Positions 50,801 through 64,000 of a DNA stretch of 64,000 nt are shown piece by piece. The translations under genes were made by a program, and so were the position numbers. A model generated the notes under the pieces. The model did no database searches. It was not told the origin of the DNA and saw nothing but the letters and a program-made list of their open reading frames with translations. The stretch comes from Onchocerca lupi (taxonomy: Eukaryota > Nematoda > Chromadorea > Rhabditida > Onchocercidae): positions 62,001 to 126,000 of the forward strand of contig JAOVVO010000011.1 of assembly GCA_028564675.1 (NCBI GenBank), written 5' to 3'. Each line of letters begins with the position of its first letter. The first letter of the stretch is position 1.

Positions 50801-53800
50801 ATCGACGATTGCCCTCTGCAGTACTGCAATTATTTCCATAACAATCTAAATCAAATAAAATTTATCAAAGAAGAATTCCTTAAACTAATTATTAAAAATG
50901 AATATTTAGAAGAGAAATTATTTAATTAATAGATAATTTAGCAACAGCGAATAAGTAGTCAAGTGATTTGAAAAGTAGCAAACAGAGAAAATAATATATG
51001 GCATATAGATAGAAAAATTTCTGCAATTTCTTCTATTGTCAGTTTTTATAATACCCCAAATATTTAGACTTCACTCATACTTTAGATTATTATTAACAGA
51101 ATTTGAATAAATAAAAAGAAACAACTTTCAGGGAATTACAGTATAACTTCCAAATCTAATTTAAAAAAGTTCCAAACTTGAATTACCTCATTCATGCATG
51201 TCACATTGTGCTCAATGATACTCTGAAGAATCAATTGTGGTAAGATAAAACTAGCAAAAACAATATCTGCATTCACCAAGCCTTCTAAAGCACCAAAAAA
51301 AATCTTCAACTTTCCATCGAGTATCTGTAATTACCGGAATTAATAATCCTCTTTGATGACAGACACAGTGATAGTTGAGGAAAAATGCCAAAAATATTAT
51401 CCAAGAAAATATCATTAAAACAGGCATTAGCTAACTGGAATAATTTTATCCACCGCTAACATCCCGATTAAATCTATACAACCACAGACGAGCAAAGATA
51501 ATTATTTAAAAAATAAGAAAAAAACATGACTAAAGCAAAAGTAAAGGTCCAATGAGAGAAAAAAACTATTATTACCTACCTTAGCAGCTGTTATTTTATA
51601 CCATAGATTTAACCAGCTTCTGAAATCTTTCACTTGTTCACATTCTATTATTGGTCTGAAAAAATAATCAACGTTTGAAAATAAAACTATTGATTCGAAT
51701 TCAGGATTTTCAACACAGAGTTACTATGAAGTTTCATCATAATTTCTATGTATGATATACCATAAAACTAAACAGCTTTGCATCATAAATAAATACCTTT
51801 TTGAAGGAAATTGTTGAAAAGGCTTATGCAGTATGAAACTTGATTTTCTAAGCATCGACAACGAATTTTGACATTGCTCGCTTAACGAATCCCACAAATG
51901 CGAATTCACTGAACCATGTCTTCCAAAAAGTTCTTGTAAAACAGTTTGTATACTATACGAACATTCAACTTGCATGCTAGCATCCAGCACTCCCGAAAAA
52001 GCTACCGCGGCTCGCTCCAAAAGTTCAATATAAAACTGAAGATAGAAAATGAATTTTTCATTTAAGGATCTATAAATAATTATGCAATGATACCGTCAAC
52101 ATGTTGCTAATCTTACACAACAAATACAACATAAGTTATTTTATAAAATGGGAAGAAATCTGCTGGAACTATGTAAACAATAGCAACAAGAACAATAGAT
52201 CAAGTTGTATAAGTCAAATTTAAATTTTAAAAAATGAGTGAAAAAGGTTGGAGCAAGCATAATATGAAGTTAAACAAATCATCTATAAATTTAAGCATGT
52301 TAGTACTCGCTTTCTTGTTAACGATTTTTTGAATCCACAGACACTTTTAATACCTTTTCTCCAGAATCAACAAATACAAATCGGACATTATGCTGATCAT
52401 CATTTTTGTTACGCGCTAGCGATAAACCAATACGACCTGGATCAATAGCACCCAAAGAACCAAGTGCTAAAGAAGCTAAGTAACGACATTCCATTAACGA
52501 ACTTTTTCGTATGATTTGCAGTAGTGACGGGACCTGAAATTGAGGAAATTTCAGAATTTAAAATTTTCAAAACAAAATTACTGAACTGAATAAACATCAG
52601 CCTGACTTAGAAATTCCCACAACTATGTACATATGATGTTCAAAGTTATATTAAGCTACAATAGCGGTGATAAAATTACAAACCAATTCTGCAGCAACGC
52701 TGTCAAAAGAGCTATCTATCAATTCACTGCATTTATTAAGCATATTTAATAATTTATGCAATATCACTTCACCAACTTCTTCATAACTTTCTTTCAATAA
52801 AGAAGCGCATGCATGAAAAACCTGAAAAAAACAAGAAATTGGAAATGAACTCTAGCAGATGAAAATAAATAATAAACTTTTTTGTCCCAAGCTGATCAAG
52901 AAAATGAACCTATTTTCGCAGATCACCACTTTTTATTTATGAAACTTGATTCTTTATAAATATCACTATCAATGACCATCAGCCTATAAAACAAATAGAA
53001 ATCATACCAATTCCGGAGACGATTTTCCAAGTTCTGGAGAAAGATATTCATTTATTGAAATCTTCGGATTGTTCCAAAAAACCAAAGCAGTACGTTCGAA
53101 ATCTTCACTGAAAAATTAAACATCTTTCAGGAACAAAAAGATCAATAGAAACTGTTCGTAACTGAAAATTCATATATGAGCAAAAAATAAAAATTTTAAA
53201 ATTTTGATTTAGTTAAAATTTACTTCGACGTAAAGTCCAACTGTCTTTCTTCGAAAATATATCTTAATAGCTCCCGAGCTTGTTCGTACTGCAACAACGG
53301 AACGATTGAAACCAATGTTTGCGGCAAAAGTTTAACCAAAATCTAGAATTTATTTAATAGCAAATGTAGAAAATTGGAAGTAAATCATACAATTATTTAA
53401 AGCAATTTAATCAGTATTAGAAACATACTAGAACTATTATGATAGTAAAAAAGATAGCACATCCTGCTATCATTAAAAATATCTTTATACATTAGTCTAT
53501 CAAGTTTAAAAAATGCAAAATATCGACAGCTTAACTAGCCATCTTATTTTCCATTAATGAAAAGCATCTTGCTATAATTTGATGCTTGACTAATGATTGT
53601 CTTCCAAAAAAAAGGAAAAAAAGTAGATGGGTTCTGGGTACAAAACTGTATCACAGAATTATATAGACATCAGTAGCTTTGATCGTTCGACATTGATGCT
53701 TTTTTTTTTAGAACTAGTTAACTTCCTTAAGCAAGACCAGATCTTTATTCATTCCCAATTAATATTTATCACATCTGAAATGATCAATGGAAAATTACCT

Positions 53801-56800
53801 CATCTGACAAAGTTCGCAAATAAACTTTCCACATTCCAATGACAGCAGTGCCTAATGGTGTAAAAGCACGCAAAACAATTAACATTTTATCAGCTGTCTG
53901 AAATTTAGAATTTGCATTATCACTTTACATTTATAAGTAAAAACCCGGAAAATTTCGCTTTATTCCTAGATTTTGTCCATAAATTTGAAATTGATTCAAA
54001 ATCCCTTCATAAATTTATATTAGTTCCAAATTCTGGTCTATTCATAAAATTGTTGCTTTCTATCATTTAAACTGTTGATCATTTACAAATTTTAAAATTA
54101 ATGAAAAACTTGAATGAAATAAATCACTTAAGGAATTCTGGAATTATAAATCGGTTGCGTTAATGGATTAAAAAACTAACTTTATCAAGGAAATCAGTGC
54201 CATCTCTCTTGATCATTGCCATCATTTTACATAGGCTTGATACTAATATCAGTCGTTTATCATAGAAACGATCGTCATTAGCAGCTTGTCGAAAATGCAA
54301 TAAAATTCCCAAATAGCTGGAAAGTGTGAATTCAAATCACGGAATACAACATGCAGATATCATAATTATTCTCGAAAGCGATATCATTTGATTATTGTAA
54401 TATATTATCGAGTCAGTCAAACACTAAAAAAAAAAAACTATTCAAACATATTGCTTTCCTTTTCTGTTAATCAGTTCTTTTCAAATTCTCTCCATCTACT
54501 GAAAATACTATTTGCAATGGGCAAAAATTAAAACACTAATATCTGGAAGAGATATTATGAACCAGTTGCTTTAACAGTAATCTTGAATATTCGTGAGAAT
54601 GATAATTATTAATAATAAGTTAAGGAAAAGATAATAAGAGTGTAAAATGAAACCTTTCTCTGATGAAAGTGGTAAAACTGAATGGGTAATTTCGACCATA
54701 GGTTAATTTATGCAAATTCTTAATATGCATCATCGCTTTCTCTTCATGAACGCGTAAATGTTGCAACAAACAAACAGTACATTCATAAGCTTTTTTTGAA
54801 ACTAATGTTGACTAAAACAAAATTAAAGTCAATATTCAGAAAAAAAAATTTTTGTGAAAATTAAATTTTTAGGCGGAATTATCTTAAAAAGAAGTAGGAA
54901 TTCTTCTGCCTGATAAGATTAAAATGAAAGAATGAACAAATGATAATCTAAAAAATTACAGTTCAATTTAGAAAAAATAAACTACGATATTGTGTTATAA
55001 ATATCGAAACTGTCCGGAGCACAAAAATATAAAACGTCTACATAAGCATTAACTTTCTGCTATTTACAATATTGATTTCTTAATCATTCACCTCAGTTTA
55101 TCCCCTCATCAGATGATCTTGATTCAGATTGCCTCATCCCTATAAATGGTGAAGTTCACTTGCTTCATTTGTATAAAGGCCTATTCTCATACATTGACAT
55201 ATTTTAATTATTCATTCTCTGGCGGTAGAACGCTAATTTTTGTGGGATAGAACTTCCTTAGGTGAAGTGATTTCCTCAGGTTTCCAGATAAAGAAAAAGT
55301 ATATAATATATTCATCAATACATACCCAATTACAACCTCCTTTTGTATAAACGCCAATAAAATTTAGGGCATCCTGCATAATCTCTGTTGATAAATCCTT
55401 TAAAAGATGTTTGACTAATAATAATGGCAAAGATTCTTCCATCAACATTTCCGGTTGTATTCGTCGTATTCGTACGATAATATCCAACGCCATTTGCACT
55501 TTTTGCCTTTTTGCCATGCAATCGAGCAGAAGGGAAGTAACAAATTCAGGACAAGCATCTCTCATGAAACTATAAGAAATAAAAAATGAAAATGAAAAGT
55601 TCATTTCAAATTTGATATTATATTTTAAATTTCGCAAATTACCGAAAATTTCACTTAATATAAAAAATTATTAAAATTGTCACAAATTTCACTCCTTAAA
55701 TCTTTTTCAAGCATAAATGATCTGGAAAGATTTATCTTAACATTTTTATTTTCATAGTATTTCTTTCAGATCTGCCTTGCTTTGATAGTTCAAGTTCAAT
55801 TGCATGTTAAATGTTTCAGTAGAGACAGCGCTGTTTAATTCAATCTGTTGTGCAGCACTAAGAATGCAACAGAAAATTGTATTAAATTAAAATAAAAGGA
55901 AACATTATAAAATATAATCTAATACATCTTGTCAGAATATAGTAATAGTAATCTACCTTCCCATATCATCCTTCGAAAAATCAAATATCTCAATAATAAC
56001 ATTTAAAGCGTACTCGATATTTCTTTCGAATTTTTTATCAACAAATTGCGAAAAACTATCTGAAAATTTTTGCATAAAAGTTGTGATAAAATATGAGTTA
56101 GAAAACTGTAAAACAAGCGAGATAGCAATACAAGCAAATAAAATTAGAAGCTAGCCTAGAAAATTTTGCATTTAAAACAGAATTTATACAATTAAATTCA
56201 ATTTGCCGATTGATGAAGATGCCAGTACACATTTACAAAGATTAATTTTTCCATTTTTTTTAGCGATGGCACTTTCAAAATAAAAAACGGTACTATCTTA
56301 CCTCGTTTCAAAGGGTCTGTTTCTTCAGAATAACCAAAAATTATCCATTTAGCAAGGTTTTCCATTATGTAATTCTTTTTTCGAAGAAACCATCGTCGAA
56401 GGTGTAAATGAGGAGCATATTTTTCCATGCGATCCTATAATCTGACTAACTTCTATAACGGAAAATTTTCGGAACTTCAAAAACTTTAAATCTTTGATTT
56501 TCGAAAAGCATTATTTATTCCAAAATCAAATATAAGAAAAACAATGAAATAAAATGTTAATCAGCTAACCTCAATAGCATGCTTGATTTCAGCGACAAGA
56601 AATTCACAATCCGGTATAACTGCCATATTCAAAAGCTGATTTAAGCATACCAGAAAAACATTATCATCTTGTGAATTACTGAAAAAATATCGTTTTGAAA
56701 CATGAAAATCAAGAAAACTAGGTGAATACTGGTGTCCAGTATTGGTAAAAACACATTATGAATAACGAGAATATGGTAATCAAATTATACTTTTGTGGCA

Positions 56801-59800
56801 AATCTTTTTACACTTTTTTCATCCGATCTGTTTCCTTTTCCTTTTTCTTCTCTTCATTCCATTATATTTTCAGAACTTCAGTAGCCAAGGAAAATTGAAG
56901 TGATGGAAATAGAGTTTTGGGATCAAACAAGCGCATGACACAAAAACTAGAATAACTTTGCAAATTTTTAGTCAGTTAAGAGCAGCTAACTCATTTACTT
57001 TAATTTTTTGATGCTCAATTACTTGATACTACTTACATTAAACAAGACATTGCATGTAGTTTGAAATTCTCGAGTGTTTCTGGTAATGTTTGCAAATCGC
57101 CAATAATTTTTAGCACTTCATACTGCACATTTTCAAGTTTCAGTTCCATTATTGGTTTTAAACACCATCTAAATTATTTCTTGTTGAATAATTCCGCTAA
57201 AAAATTTAAAAAAAGGAGTTTAAAATGAAGAAAATTTATTTAATATCCTTAATATTACAAAAATGTTCGATTTTCTTCAATTTTAAAACAATCTGAGATT
57301 GAATTACAACTATTTATCTCATCAGGAATATCCGACTGCTCAATACAGTGTGTTGCTCTAGAATGGGATAACTTCATGCTTGAAATAGTCATGTATCATG
57401 AAGTCGTAAACTTGCAACTATAAATTTCAAATTATTCCGTTCGATTCCTGAACGAGGAGTACAGTATTTCCATTATTCAGTCCAATGTGATTCAATTTTT
57501 CCTATGACTGCCCTCATTTCATTTATTTTCTTTCTCTCCACCTTAGCAAAGGTTTTTCATGACATAAAACCTATCGTTATCCCAGTCCCATTCAAAGCCT
57601 CTAAAATAATCACTATGCTTCCAAATCACTACATCATCATCACTTCATAAATGATAAGAGTTTTGTTTTGTGAATAATTTTTCATTCGCTTGTCACTAAC
57701 TTAAAAGTTTTCATGGTAATTCAAGATAATTAAAATTCGAAAAAAAACGTACTGGAATTCGGATTGAACATCTTCGTCAGTTTCTTTCATCAAAATCAAT
57801 GTGCAAAACATTTCTGCTTCATATCTTTTCAATACTGCGAAAGAAATATGATTTAGCAAGGAAGCCAACAACTCACAGCAACCTAATTTTGCAGCAGTAT
57901 TACCATGTACAGCTTTTTTTATAAGTTCAAAAATTTTATCCAATTTAATTTCCAAATTTCGATTAGCAGTTTCTTTTCGTCGACACATCATGCATATTTC
58001 ATCATCCGCTAAGCGTTTCTCCATACTAATAAAACATAATGTTCTTGCTACCGCCTAAAACATTTTTAAGAAATAATCAGACATAAATATAAAGAGACAG
58101 TAGGACTATTTTCATACTAATTTGGAAACCAAAGTTATTACGATCATTCATCTAAACAAACGTCTCTTATTAGTGATAGATGCTATGGACTAAACTTTTA
58201 AAATAGGGCCACATAACTTCCCATTAAACTGTTTCATTTTGAATAATTATTATTAAGCTGTTAATAATATAAAAATTCATAAAATCACTTCACTTTTAAA
58301 ACGGCAGGACACAACTCAGTTTTGTCATCATTTTGAAGTGCGTGCATTCCATGATAAAGCACATGGTTTAGAAGAAATTCTAATGCATCCCTCTCTGCAA
58401 GTTATCAAAAATATGCAACAAAGGAAGAAAAATGATTTTAATTATCGCTAAGAAAAAATTAAATCAATGATTACTAATTTAATGAGTGTGAAAAATTTAT
58501 TGGATTTAAGAAATTAGCGAATCAATAAAAGCTGTTAAATAGCTTTGTGAAATGGTTTTACAGATAGCATTACTAGACCCTTTATACAATTTATAAATAA
58601 TCGTAATCAACTGATGATGTTACGTTATTAAATGAGAAATATGGTTTTCGACAACAGCCATTCGTCGATCTTTTTTTATTTAAAAAAAAGAATAGAGAAA
58701 ATAATTTTTCAAAAGAAGAACCTATTGAGAAAATAAAAGAAGGAAAATGTTCCACAGCTGTTCTTAGTAATGATATTTCCGTTGATGTTAAAGCCGCGAT
58801 ATATACTTTGCGACGCCATTCCGAACAAACATTCAAATGCCCTAATGCTGGAATTGTACTCGTTTTGATATCAACTGCTGAAATTTAAATTCCATTATGA
58901 TTTTAGTATCAAGTAATTTAAATTCTAAAAAAAAGTCAAAAACTAAGATTTATTTCATCTCTTTCTTACTGTTCGAAACTATTTTTGACAGGAATGAAAA
59001 AGCTTACACAGATATTGACTGCAACGTAACGATAATTCGTGAATTTGTGATAAAGCTGGTAATTCTTGATCAAAACATTTTAAATCAGCAACCAACTCCT
59101 GAGAAATACAGATTTTAATTATGTAATTAAAGTTTTTTAATAACCACAACATAGTACAACGATTGATATTAGAGGATGCTACTAATTTTATGGCTTTTAA
59201 GATCAAATACTTTTATTTTTTTTTAGGAATCAATTTAGGAATTTGTACCATAGCTTATATGGAATTCAGTTTCATAACAGTTTAAATGAAACAAAATAAA
59301 AATACTACCGTTATCTGAAGCCACGGTAATGATAAAATAACAAGCCAGAAGTCTATTCCAGTTTCGACATGTTCAGTGAACGCTGAGATGAGCGAAATTA
59401 GCGCAGCTAAAACCTCTCTGCCAACATCTGGCATCTTCGAAATGTTTTCAATGATCTGAATAAAATTAAAATAAAGAAATTATAAATATCCAACCTTCTC
59501 TAATATTAACCATTTTCTATCATTTCAATAAACATTATACGATATTTTATTTAATTTCTAGAATCATTTCAAATAAAATTCCTTTATTAATAAAAGAAAA
59601 CAATTTGAGCAAAACACGACTTATTGGAATTGTATGTAAATCAAACTATCATCAAAAATTGAATTCTGCATGAATTACTGAAAATATTTTTACTAAAACC
59701 CTCTTTTTCTTATCTTAGCTCTCCTGTTCACAGCTCTTAAAAAATCAGCCTACACTTAAACTAAATGATTCAATGAAAGAAAGTATTTATGTTCTTTAAC

Positions 59801-62800
59801 TTGTAATTTACTGATTTTTATAAATACGAAAGACCATTCGCGGAAATTGAAAAAAGTTAAATTCTGATTTGATGGAAATAATATAAAAATGAATCATAAG
59901 TAACAATAAGAAAATAAAATTACATAAATGTCATCAATAAAATCAGCTTAGAAGTGAATTAAAAACTTACTTCTATCACTTCCGTCGCTTCAGGAATAAT
60001 CTTGGCAATAAAAATATTAATTTTATCTTTTTTCAATGTTTTCTTTAATGCTACAATCATTACTTCCCTCATTCGCAAATATTTCGTGATCTAAAAAAAA
60101 ATCTTTTTTTAGATTTTGATTAAAAAAAAAATTTACTGAATTCTCATACCATCAAATTTATATTTCAAAAAAACTAAAAATTACTTATGACCGCACATAA
60201 AGAACATGCATACCTCACTTCCAACGTAACGTTCTCTGGCAAATGCCAATTGTTCATTAAGTTTTTTGAGTAGCAGTCTGTAAAAAAATATCTTTTTAAA
60301 GAACGATGAATCTCTAGAACAATATAAATCCAGAAAATGCGCTACGGTATCTTGTGATCCAGAAATAAATCTTCATGGTTCTCTAAAAAAATTATTGCTA
60401 ACATTTATTAACAAAAACATTAGCTAATATAAAACCAGTGCTTACGATGAATTGATATCGCTGTGTTCCAATACCTCGAAAATGAACTCGAATAATTCAC
60501 CAATGTTTTCAGCTTTAATTTGTAATTCACATTCAAAAATTTTACTTACTACCATATACAAATACGTGGATAAAATACAATATTCTTCTCGAATGCTCTC
60601 TTTAACTCGCAAATTTACAGAACATAAATCGATTAACATATTAACCAAACGCTCATCTGCAAGAATAAGGGAAATAATTTTATTGATTTGCAACCCTATT
60701 TTAGCTTTATGATCAAAGCAATAAAGATTTAAAACTATACTGTAAACATCTTCGTATCATGGTAAATACTCGTAAAAACAATAGTCATTTCTTTCCATTT
60801 GCGTTGTTTTTTATTTCCTTCTCTTTTGAGTTTTTCTCCTTTTTCTTTTTCTTTTTTTTTTTTTAAAACTTAAATAATACATCGATCAGACTTGGACACT
60901 GAAGTATTAAATCCTATCAAGACATATGATGGGCTGAGAAAAACACAGATTCCACAAATTAAAAATTAAAGCTGAATTGAACAAATTTTATTTATTTAAC
61001 TTGCAAGAGTTACATTTCTTCAACAGAACTATTCTACTTCCCTAATTATTTATCATTACGGTGTAAGTTTTAATAATTCTTGTTTACTTGGCTACCGTTG
61101 TGTTGTAGGTGAAAGGAAATTTCCTCAATATTCCTGGAGCTTAAGAAATATGCCAAAAGGCTAAATAGGTTTTAATTTAAACTGTAATATAACTGACAAA
61201 GGAGTTTAAAAATGAGGATAAAACAAACTTCAATTTTAGATTTGCCTCATGCAAAAATATTATGTTTTGTTATCTTAGCGATCCATTATCTAGATTACAG
61301 CAAGCGAAAAATTATACTGCTTTTATTAAAAATTATAAAAAGAAAATCTTTTTAAAAAATATAAGAAATTTGATTTTAAAAATTAAAGAAGTAGGATAAT
61401 TCGAAAAAATAAGAAAATTATTATTAAAAATTTTCAATTTCAAAAACATACCAGGTCTTACACGTGAGGAGCATATTTCCGCAACTTGCTTTGTCCACTT
61501 CAGGCAATAATAAAATTCAATTTTGTTGAAGGTTTCGCACTTATCGATACTGAAAAATGCTTCAGCTACTGAATTTCAATACGCCTTCGATTCAATTTAC
61601 ATATATTTCGGTTTTTTGTGTAATAGTTCTCTTTGTTTTATTCAGTGTGATGAGTAGGAAGAAAATGGTATCATATTAGAATAAGAAATAAAAAATTTTT
61701 AAAAAATAGAAGATATTATTATGCATCATTTTTGGACCGATTATCAGTATATTTCAAATTGAATTCTAAACCTGCTGCTCGAATCTCATATTTAAATTTC
61801 ACATTAAGAATCAATAAAATGAATCTTATTTAATGCAATCTTTTTCAAAAATCAAAAAAAAAGAAAATCAAATAAAAGCTTTGGAAATGTCAACTCAAAT
61901 AATTTTTATGCTTACTTTCGAAAAGCATTACCAAAAGTATGTTCACAAGTTTTCAACGCTTCTTTTAGATGTAATTCTTCATCATCAACCAATTCAGGAG
62001 CCAAATTATATAGCCATTGTTCTACTGCCAATAAATCATCGAACAATAAATCCGCAAACACTGCATTACAAGCGTCCATCGAAAGCAGTCGCTGCGTAAT
62101 TAATATTGCTTTCTGTAAAAAGTACAAGAACTAAAAGGCTACTAGTTAATGACAATAAATTTGTAAAATCTATAAATGACAAGAAAATAAGTGAATTATA
62201 AAATATTCATATCGTGACTACATAATTACTTAAATTAATAAAAAATATCAAAGTGTAATTGACTTAAAAATAGTATAATTAGAAATGTCAAGGCATCACG
62301 AAGCATTTTAGTATTTTTCTGTTAGCTCTTCCAGAATACTACCCAAGTATTTTTCTTTCGTTTTGTAGTAATAAATTAACAAATTACAAAGCAGCATTAA
62401 TACAAATGTATAATCTGTTTCAATTAGAAAAACGAAATTTAATCTGTTTTAATCAGAAGAACAAAATTTAATTTAAATTGAAAATATAAAAATTGAAATG
62501 TTCAAATTGAAGATATAAATTGCAATATGAAATTCCTACAACTTCAAAGGCAATAACATACAATTTTCACTTCCGATGTACCTGAGAGAATAATTTGCAA
62601 TAAACAAAACCATAAATATATTAAAACATCTTCATTCAATACAACTGATTCATTAATCGTTCCATGTTGTAAAATTGATCTGGAAAATTTTCGTAATTAA
62701 TAACTACACTATAAATTGAAGTATCACTATTAATTTAAGAGATGGCAACAGTTTAATTCATTATATGTATTATTTTAGTATTAATAAATTTGCAATTAAG

Positions 62801-64000
62801 TAGTAAATCATGATGAAGCGACCATAATAAATAATTACTAGAAAGTAATACTGTACTGAAATAGCAAATGAATAAGATACTTTTAGGAATTAAATTAGTT
62901 GCTCTCTAATTCGAATAATCTCGTTAATTTTGTTTTATCTTGCAAATCTGCAAATTTTTCCATAAATGTGCAGAAAACTTAACAGTAATAGGTCCTGAAT
63001 AATCGAATCACTGCCTGACAAACAATTGACTGTAAACGTTACTGATTCCAAAATGATATCACCCATTGGGGTATTGAATAGTATCTGCTCATTGTTATCG
63101 TTAACTTTAAATACCAAAGGATTTTTTTTGTCTACCATATCTAAAGTTTATCATATGAAACAGCAAATATCTGTAATGCAAATAACACGAATGCTGATGA
63201 AAAAATGGTCTAAACATCTCATTAAAAAGAAGCATAAGAAAAGAATCAGAAATGTTGAAGTGATTAATTAATTCCTATTACTTTTTTAAGCAAATTAAAA
63301 AGACACTCGATACATTCCAAAAAAATGTACAATTCTAAATTGACGAATTTGATAATTCTAATAACTATCAGAAGTGAACTATTTTAAATGGTCTAGAAAT
63401 TGAATAGAAGAAAATTCCTTACCTTTCAAAATAAAAACAATTTGTTTCTGCACGAAAAGCACAAAAGATGGTTGTAGAAGTTTAGTAAGCTCAATGATAC
63501 AATCTTGATACAGAATACCAAATTTTCTGTAAACGACCGGTGATGAGAGGACTGAGATAAATCTTCCTATTGTCCACACTATTTGCTCTAAAATTTTAAG
63601 TTCAGAAGAATTTTTTTAAACTGTTAGGTTAAGACTTAAATTGATAAATTAACAAACCGTCCGATATTACATTCGTAGCTTGTGAGTTCCGGTCGACAGC
63701 ACAATAGATTTCCAATAAATCTGGGAAATGAGTCAGATATTCTACATTATCACCATCTAATATACTTTGGCGTAACTTCTCACTGAATTCTTCCGCAACT
63801 ATTTTGTAAAGCATATAAACATCATTTGGAGAGCTGAAATTAACAACAACTTCATGATAGAAAATATAAGTTAAGCGGAAAATTTTTTTATAAATATAAT
63901 TTGTGAAACGAATAGTGAAGCAAGTTATCAATTAAAGAAATGATAAAACGACTTATAAATTTAGGGTCACGAGAAAAATTGCACGGAGTTACTTGGGCCC
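41729..64000 (-). CDS. atl-1: ATR checkpoint kinase (PIKK), nearly complete; N-terminus off the right edge
   Basis: About 54 minus-strand exons with consistent phase encode some 2584 aa inside the window (human ATR 2644), so only a short N-terminal part is missing. Diagnostic matches to ATR, not ATM, mTOR, DNA-PK or SMG1, include LGSLGAIDPGRI in the helical region, MPRMLSIWLDYTQKL and FAQLISRITHPNEEV in FAT, RRRQLHVRTYNVIPL in the kinase N-lobe, FILGLGDRHGENLLLD and HVDFNLLFNKGE in the catalytic and activation loops, and a C-terminal FATC ending GWCPFI. ATR with ATRIP senses RPA-coated single-stranded DNA in the nucleus and phosphorylates checkpoint targets. The exon structure is given in the four part-features below. 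One splice (the 55753 end) lacks a canonical donor. The last in-window piece is an 8-nt partial exon at 63993-64000, inferred from an AA|GTAACT donor with the right phase. Confidence 0.95.
42143..44963 (-). other. ATR PI3K/PI4K-like kinase domain and PRD exons
   Basis: Exons: 44963-44758, 44533-44408, 43949-43862, 43620-43413, 43152-42948, 42672-42469, 42230-42143. N-lobe: RPKKITIVGSDGKKYPLMCK carries the ATP-binding lysine region, then KDELRKDARLMDFN. The catalytic loop is GDRHGEN and the metal-binding motif is VDFN in place of DFG, as normal in PIKKs. VVPFRLTRNIVAGFGATGVE with GAFRRSCETTM follows. The 42230-42143 exon is the PIKK regulatory segment before FATC. All catalytic residues expected of an active kinase are present. 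The acceptor at 43621 (TTTTGCAAG) is weaker than usual but phase-correct. Confidence 0.93.
45211..50845 (-). other. ATR FAT-domain exons
   Basis: Exons: 50845-50699, 50510-50392, 50222-50147, 50066-49905, 49442-49340, 49105-48850, 48647-48542, 48161-47910, 47667-47509, 47247-47086, 46833-46705, 46625-46533, 46443-46324, 45971-45769, 45293-45211. The region reads as TPR-like alpha helices that cradle the kinase. Matches to ATR include CHCTTRALKW, YFDLGDMDGVAGAF, LHSCQLEAMWQLQLWDDLTD, LQSCRLARHDGHLQVAWSYL, SLPLIAEPSEDLFYRVAVFL, MPRMLSIWLDYT and YPHQCLWQSIAVFRCDADKQ. All phases agree. Confidence 0.9.
51187..64000 (-). other. ATR N-terminal helical-repeat (HEAT) region exons
   Basis: Exons: 64000-63993 (partial), 63833-63658, 63587-63423, 63140-62984, 62679-62562, 62112-61916, 61549-61452, 60656-60446, 60277-60214, 60090-59971, 59455-59309, 59098-59008, 58877-58722, 58394-58294, 58054-57753, 57168-57037, 56678-56570, 56434-56302, 56059-55957, 55857-about 55753, 55569-55326, 54811-54654, 54316-54181, 53897-53799, 53342-53224, 53107-53008, 52821-52684, 52533-52354, 52035-51797, 51655-51580, 51324-51187. 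Sequence is weakly conserved and helical, as in other ATRs. Anchors to human ATR are DDRFYDKRLILVSSLCKMMA, VRDLL-like helices, and ECRYLASLALGSLGAIDPGR. Exon ends were set by GT/AG signals and phase. The donor near 55753 is uncertain. Confidence 0.85.

Noticed and set aside
1..64000. tRNA, rRNA or spliced-leader RNA genes
   Set aside because: Scanned by eye for B-box (GGTTCGANNCC) and SL1-type sequences on both strands; none matched well enough. tRNAscan-SE/Infernal would be decisive.
1..64000. BamHI-like (GGATCC) and ApaI-like (GGGCCC) sites at the two window ends suggesting clone boundaries
   Set aside because: Both lie inside real exons (merlin exon 2 and an inferred ATR exon), so they are most likely coincidental.

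Overview
The window is strongly AT-rich animal DNA with many short exons. Splice sites are nematode-like: acceptors are mostly TTTTCAG, TTTTTAG or TTGCAG, and introns are often 50-300 bp. The encoded proteins (merlin, PGM2, SEH1, LASP and ATR homologues) are closest in form to nematode versions. Low gene density and long AT-rich spacers suggest a parasitic, spirurid or filarial-type nematode, but that placement is inference. No bacterial, viral or CRISPR feature was seen.

Every gene recognised by homology reads on the minus strand. From left to right they are: the 5' end of a merlin/ERM-type FERM gene (1-1281); a complete PGM2-type phosphopentomutase/phosphoglucomutase in 14 exons (2863-9696); a complete SEH1 nucleoporin/GATOR2 WD40 gene in 7 exons (11361-13729); a possible two-exon small membrane protein (15037-15485); a complete LASP gene with LIM, nebulin repeats and SH3 in 9 coding exons (18733-23731) plus a likely upstream 5' UTR exon; a gene-poor 15 kb stretch (24.4-38.8 kb); a possible signal-peptide membrane protein (38848-40346); and an almost complete ATR checkpoint kinase in about 54 exons (41729 to beyond 64000). 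All exon joins were checked by reading phase. The merged lengths are 591 aa (PGM2), 374 aa (SEH1), 328 aa (LASP) and about 2584 aa inside the window (ATR).

The gene-poor centre is not featureless. It holds a 69-nt hairpin of pre-microRNA size (26949-27017), a 27-bp near-perfect inverted repeat (36860-37000), a diverged long inverted repeat (28259-29060), tandem duplications, a Helitron-like short element (31006-31248) and a G/T-rich composition island (25610-26190). The genes have unrelated housekeeping and cytoskeletal roles: cortical signalling (merlin), sugar-phosphate metabolism (PGM2), nuclear pore and TORC1 regulation (SEH1), actin cytoskeleton (LASP) and DNA-damage checkpoint (ATR). 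Nothing in the sequence shows that they form one pathway. No convincing new multi-gene system was found. The most useful leads are the hairpin, the small unannotated coding candidates and an ATR exon without a canonical splice donor.
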